Notes under the pieces: generated by a model
Databases searched by the model: none
What the model was told of the DNA's origin: nothing
Seen by the model: the letters and a program-made list of their open reading frames with translations, nothing else
Shown: positions 5,096-5,577 of the stretch, one piece after another
How positions within the stretch are numbered: the stretch's first letter is position 1
Layout: each line of letters starts with the position of its first letter
Translations under genes and position numbers: made by a program
Assembly: GCA_052387095.1 (NCBI GenBank)
Contig: JBQTJN010000080.1
Span: 1-5,577 of the forward strand
Direction of reading: 5' to 3'
DNA from: JBQTJN01 sp052387095
GTDB lineage: Bacteria > Pseudomonadota > Alphaproteobacteria > Micavibrionales > Micavibrionaceae
Length of the DNA stretch: 5,577 nucleotides

Positions 5096-5577
5096 TCAAC
5101 TGTGATCCAGACCCGGCAGTGGTTCTCCAGACGTCACCGTGACCTTCACTTTATTACTGCCCCCGGTCGTTGGGCTTGTTGCTCCACCGAAGCTGTTGGT
5201 AATGGCAGTAACGACAGCCGGTGTTTTAGGTGTGGTTACCGTTGCCGAAACTTCGGAATCGGATTTTTCAGCCGATTTTTCCGAAGCAATCCGATTAAAT
5301 TTACTACGCGCTTTTCTTCTCTGCCGGTATTTTTGAATTCCACCGGTGCTGGATGCTGGCGTGGTTTTCACATCAGGTGCTGCTGCCAGCTGAGCGCCGC
5401 TCAATTGCCTGGCGTCTTCTTCCAGACTATTATCGGCCGTTCCACCTTTGCCTTCGGTATCGGTTTTTCCATCATCGAGTGTTATATTGTCGAACGTTGT
5501 TTGTCCGGGGACGATTTTCTTCGGGATTGTCCGGGGTTTTTGCGTAGTCTTTCTAATATTTTCTGTAGGCGTATGTG
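5096..5577 (-). CDS. Hypothetical disordered Thr/Ser/Lys-rich protein, N-terminus beyond window
   Basis: The reading frame is open from the right edge of the window to TGA at 5098-5096, giving 159 visible C-terminal residues. No ATG or GTG codon occurs in frame; a TTG at 5404 is possible but lacks good support, so the true start most likely lies outside. The visible part has no cysteine or tryptophan and no hydrophobic segment, and it is rich in Thr, Ser, Pro, Gly, Ala and Lys. A strongly basic patch KYRQRRKARSKFNR (visible residues 82-95) is followed by an acidic/Ser run EKSAEKSDSE and then Thr/Val/Pro-rich sequence. The composition suggests intrinsic disorder, for example a tail or a linker of a larger protein. 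It is the first gene of the leftward cluster in view, 69 bp before the 95-residue gene. Family not recognised. Confidence 0.7.
   Translation of the reverse strand, partial: HTPTENIRKTTQKPRTIPKKIVPGQTTFDNITLDDGKTDTEGKGGTADNSLEEDARQLSGAQLAAAPDVKTTPASSTGGIQKYRQRRKARSKFNRIASEKSAEKSDSEVSATVTTPKTPAVVTAITNSFGGATSPTTGGSNKVKVTVTSGEPLPGLDHS

Noticed and set aside
1..5577. CRISPR array, tRNA or rRNA genes, insertion-sequence transposase
   Set aside because: No regularly spaced repeats, no cloverleaf-like sequence, and no transposase motifs on either strand.

Overview
The window looks like a fragment of an alphaproteobacterial chromosome. The lepA-encoded protein reads like the alphaproteobacterial type. 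Two intergenic elements and one intragenic element are GC-rich or dyad-symmetric repeats of the kinds scattered through such genomes. No genus can be named from the sequence alone.

Left part (1-2155). The 5' three quarters of lepA (elongation factor 4) runs leftward and leaves the window at base 1. Inside the gene, a roughly 79-bp palindromic repeat has been accommodated in frame in the linker after the GTPase domain. A 273-bp divergent spacer follows, holding two further dyad elements of different sequence. One ends 13 bp from the lepA start and the other ends 3 bp from the Shine-Dalgarno of the rightward gene. That gene (1667-2155) encodes a membrane-anchored protein whose C-terminal 61 residues match the I78 peptidase-inhibitor family.

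Right part (2156-5577). Six leftward genes form an accessory-looking block, visibly more AT-rich in its spacers. From the right they are: a partial, disordered Thr/Ser/Lys-rich protein; a 95-residue single-pass membrane protein; a 391-residue protein with a disordered linker, a hydrophobic hairpin and a beta-rich C-terminus; two small proteins of 144 and 123 residues that are distant paralogues of each other; and a 53-residue proline-rich ORF. I recognise no known family for any of these six. Candidate promoters precede the 95-residue gene (good -35/-10 pair), the 391-residue gene (perfect -10) and, more weakly, the 123-residue gene. The cluster therefore probably makes several transcripts in one direction.

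The two most noteworthy points are the in-frame repeat insertion in lepA and the undescribed leftward cluster. Within the cluster, the paralogous pair and a duplicated 5' leader (before the 391-residue and the 53-residue genes) indicate internal duplication. A joint role at the cell envelope is inferred from two membrane proteins and several small soluble or disordered partners; no function is shown.
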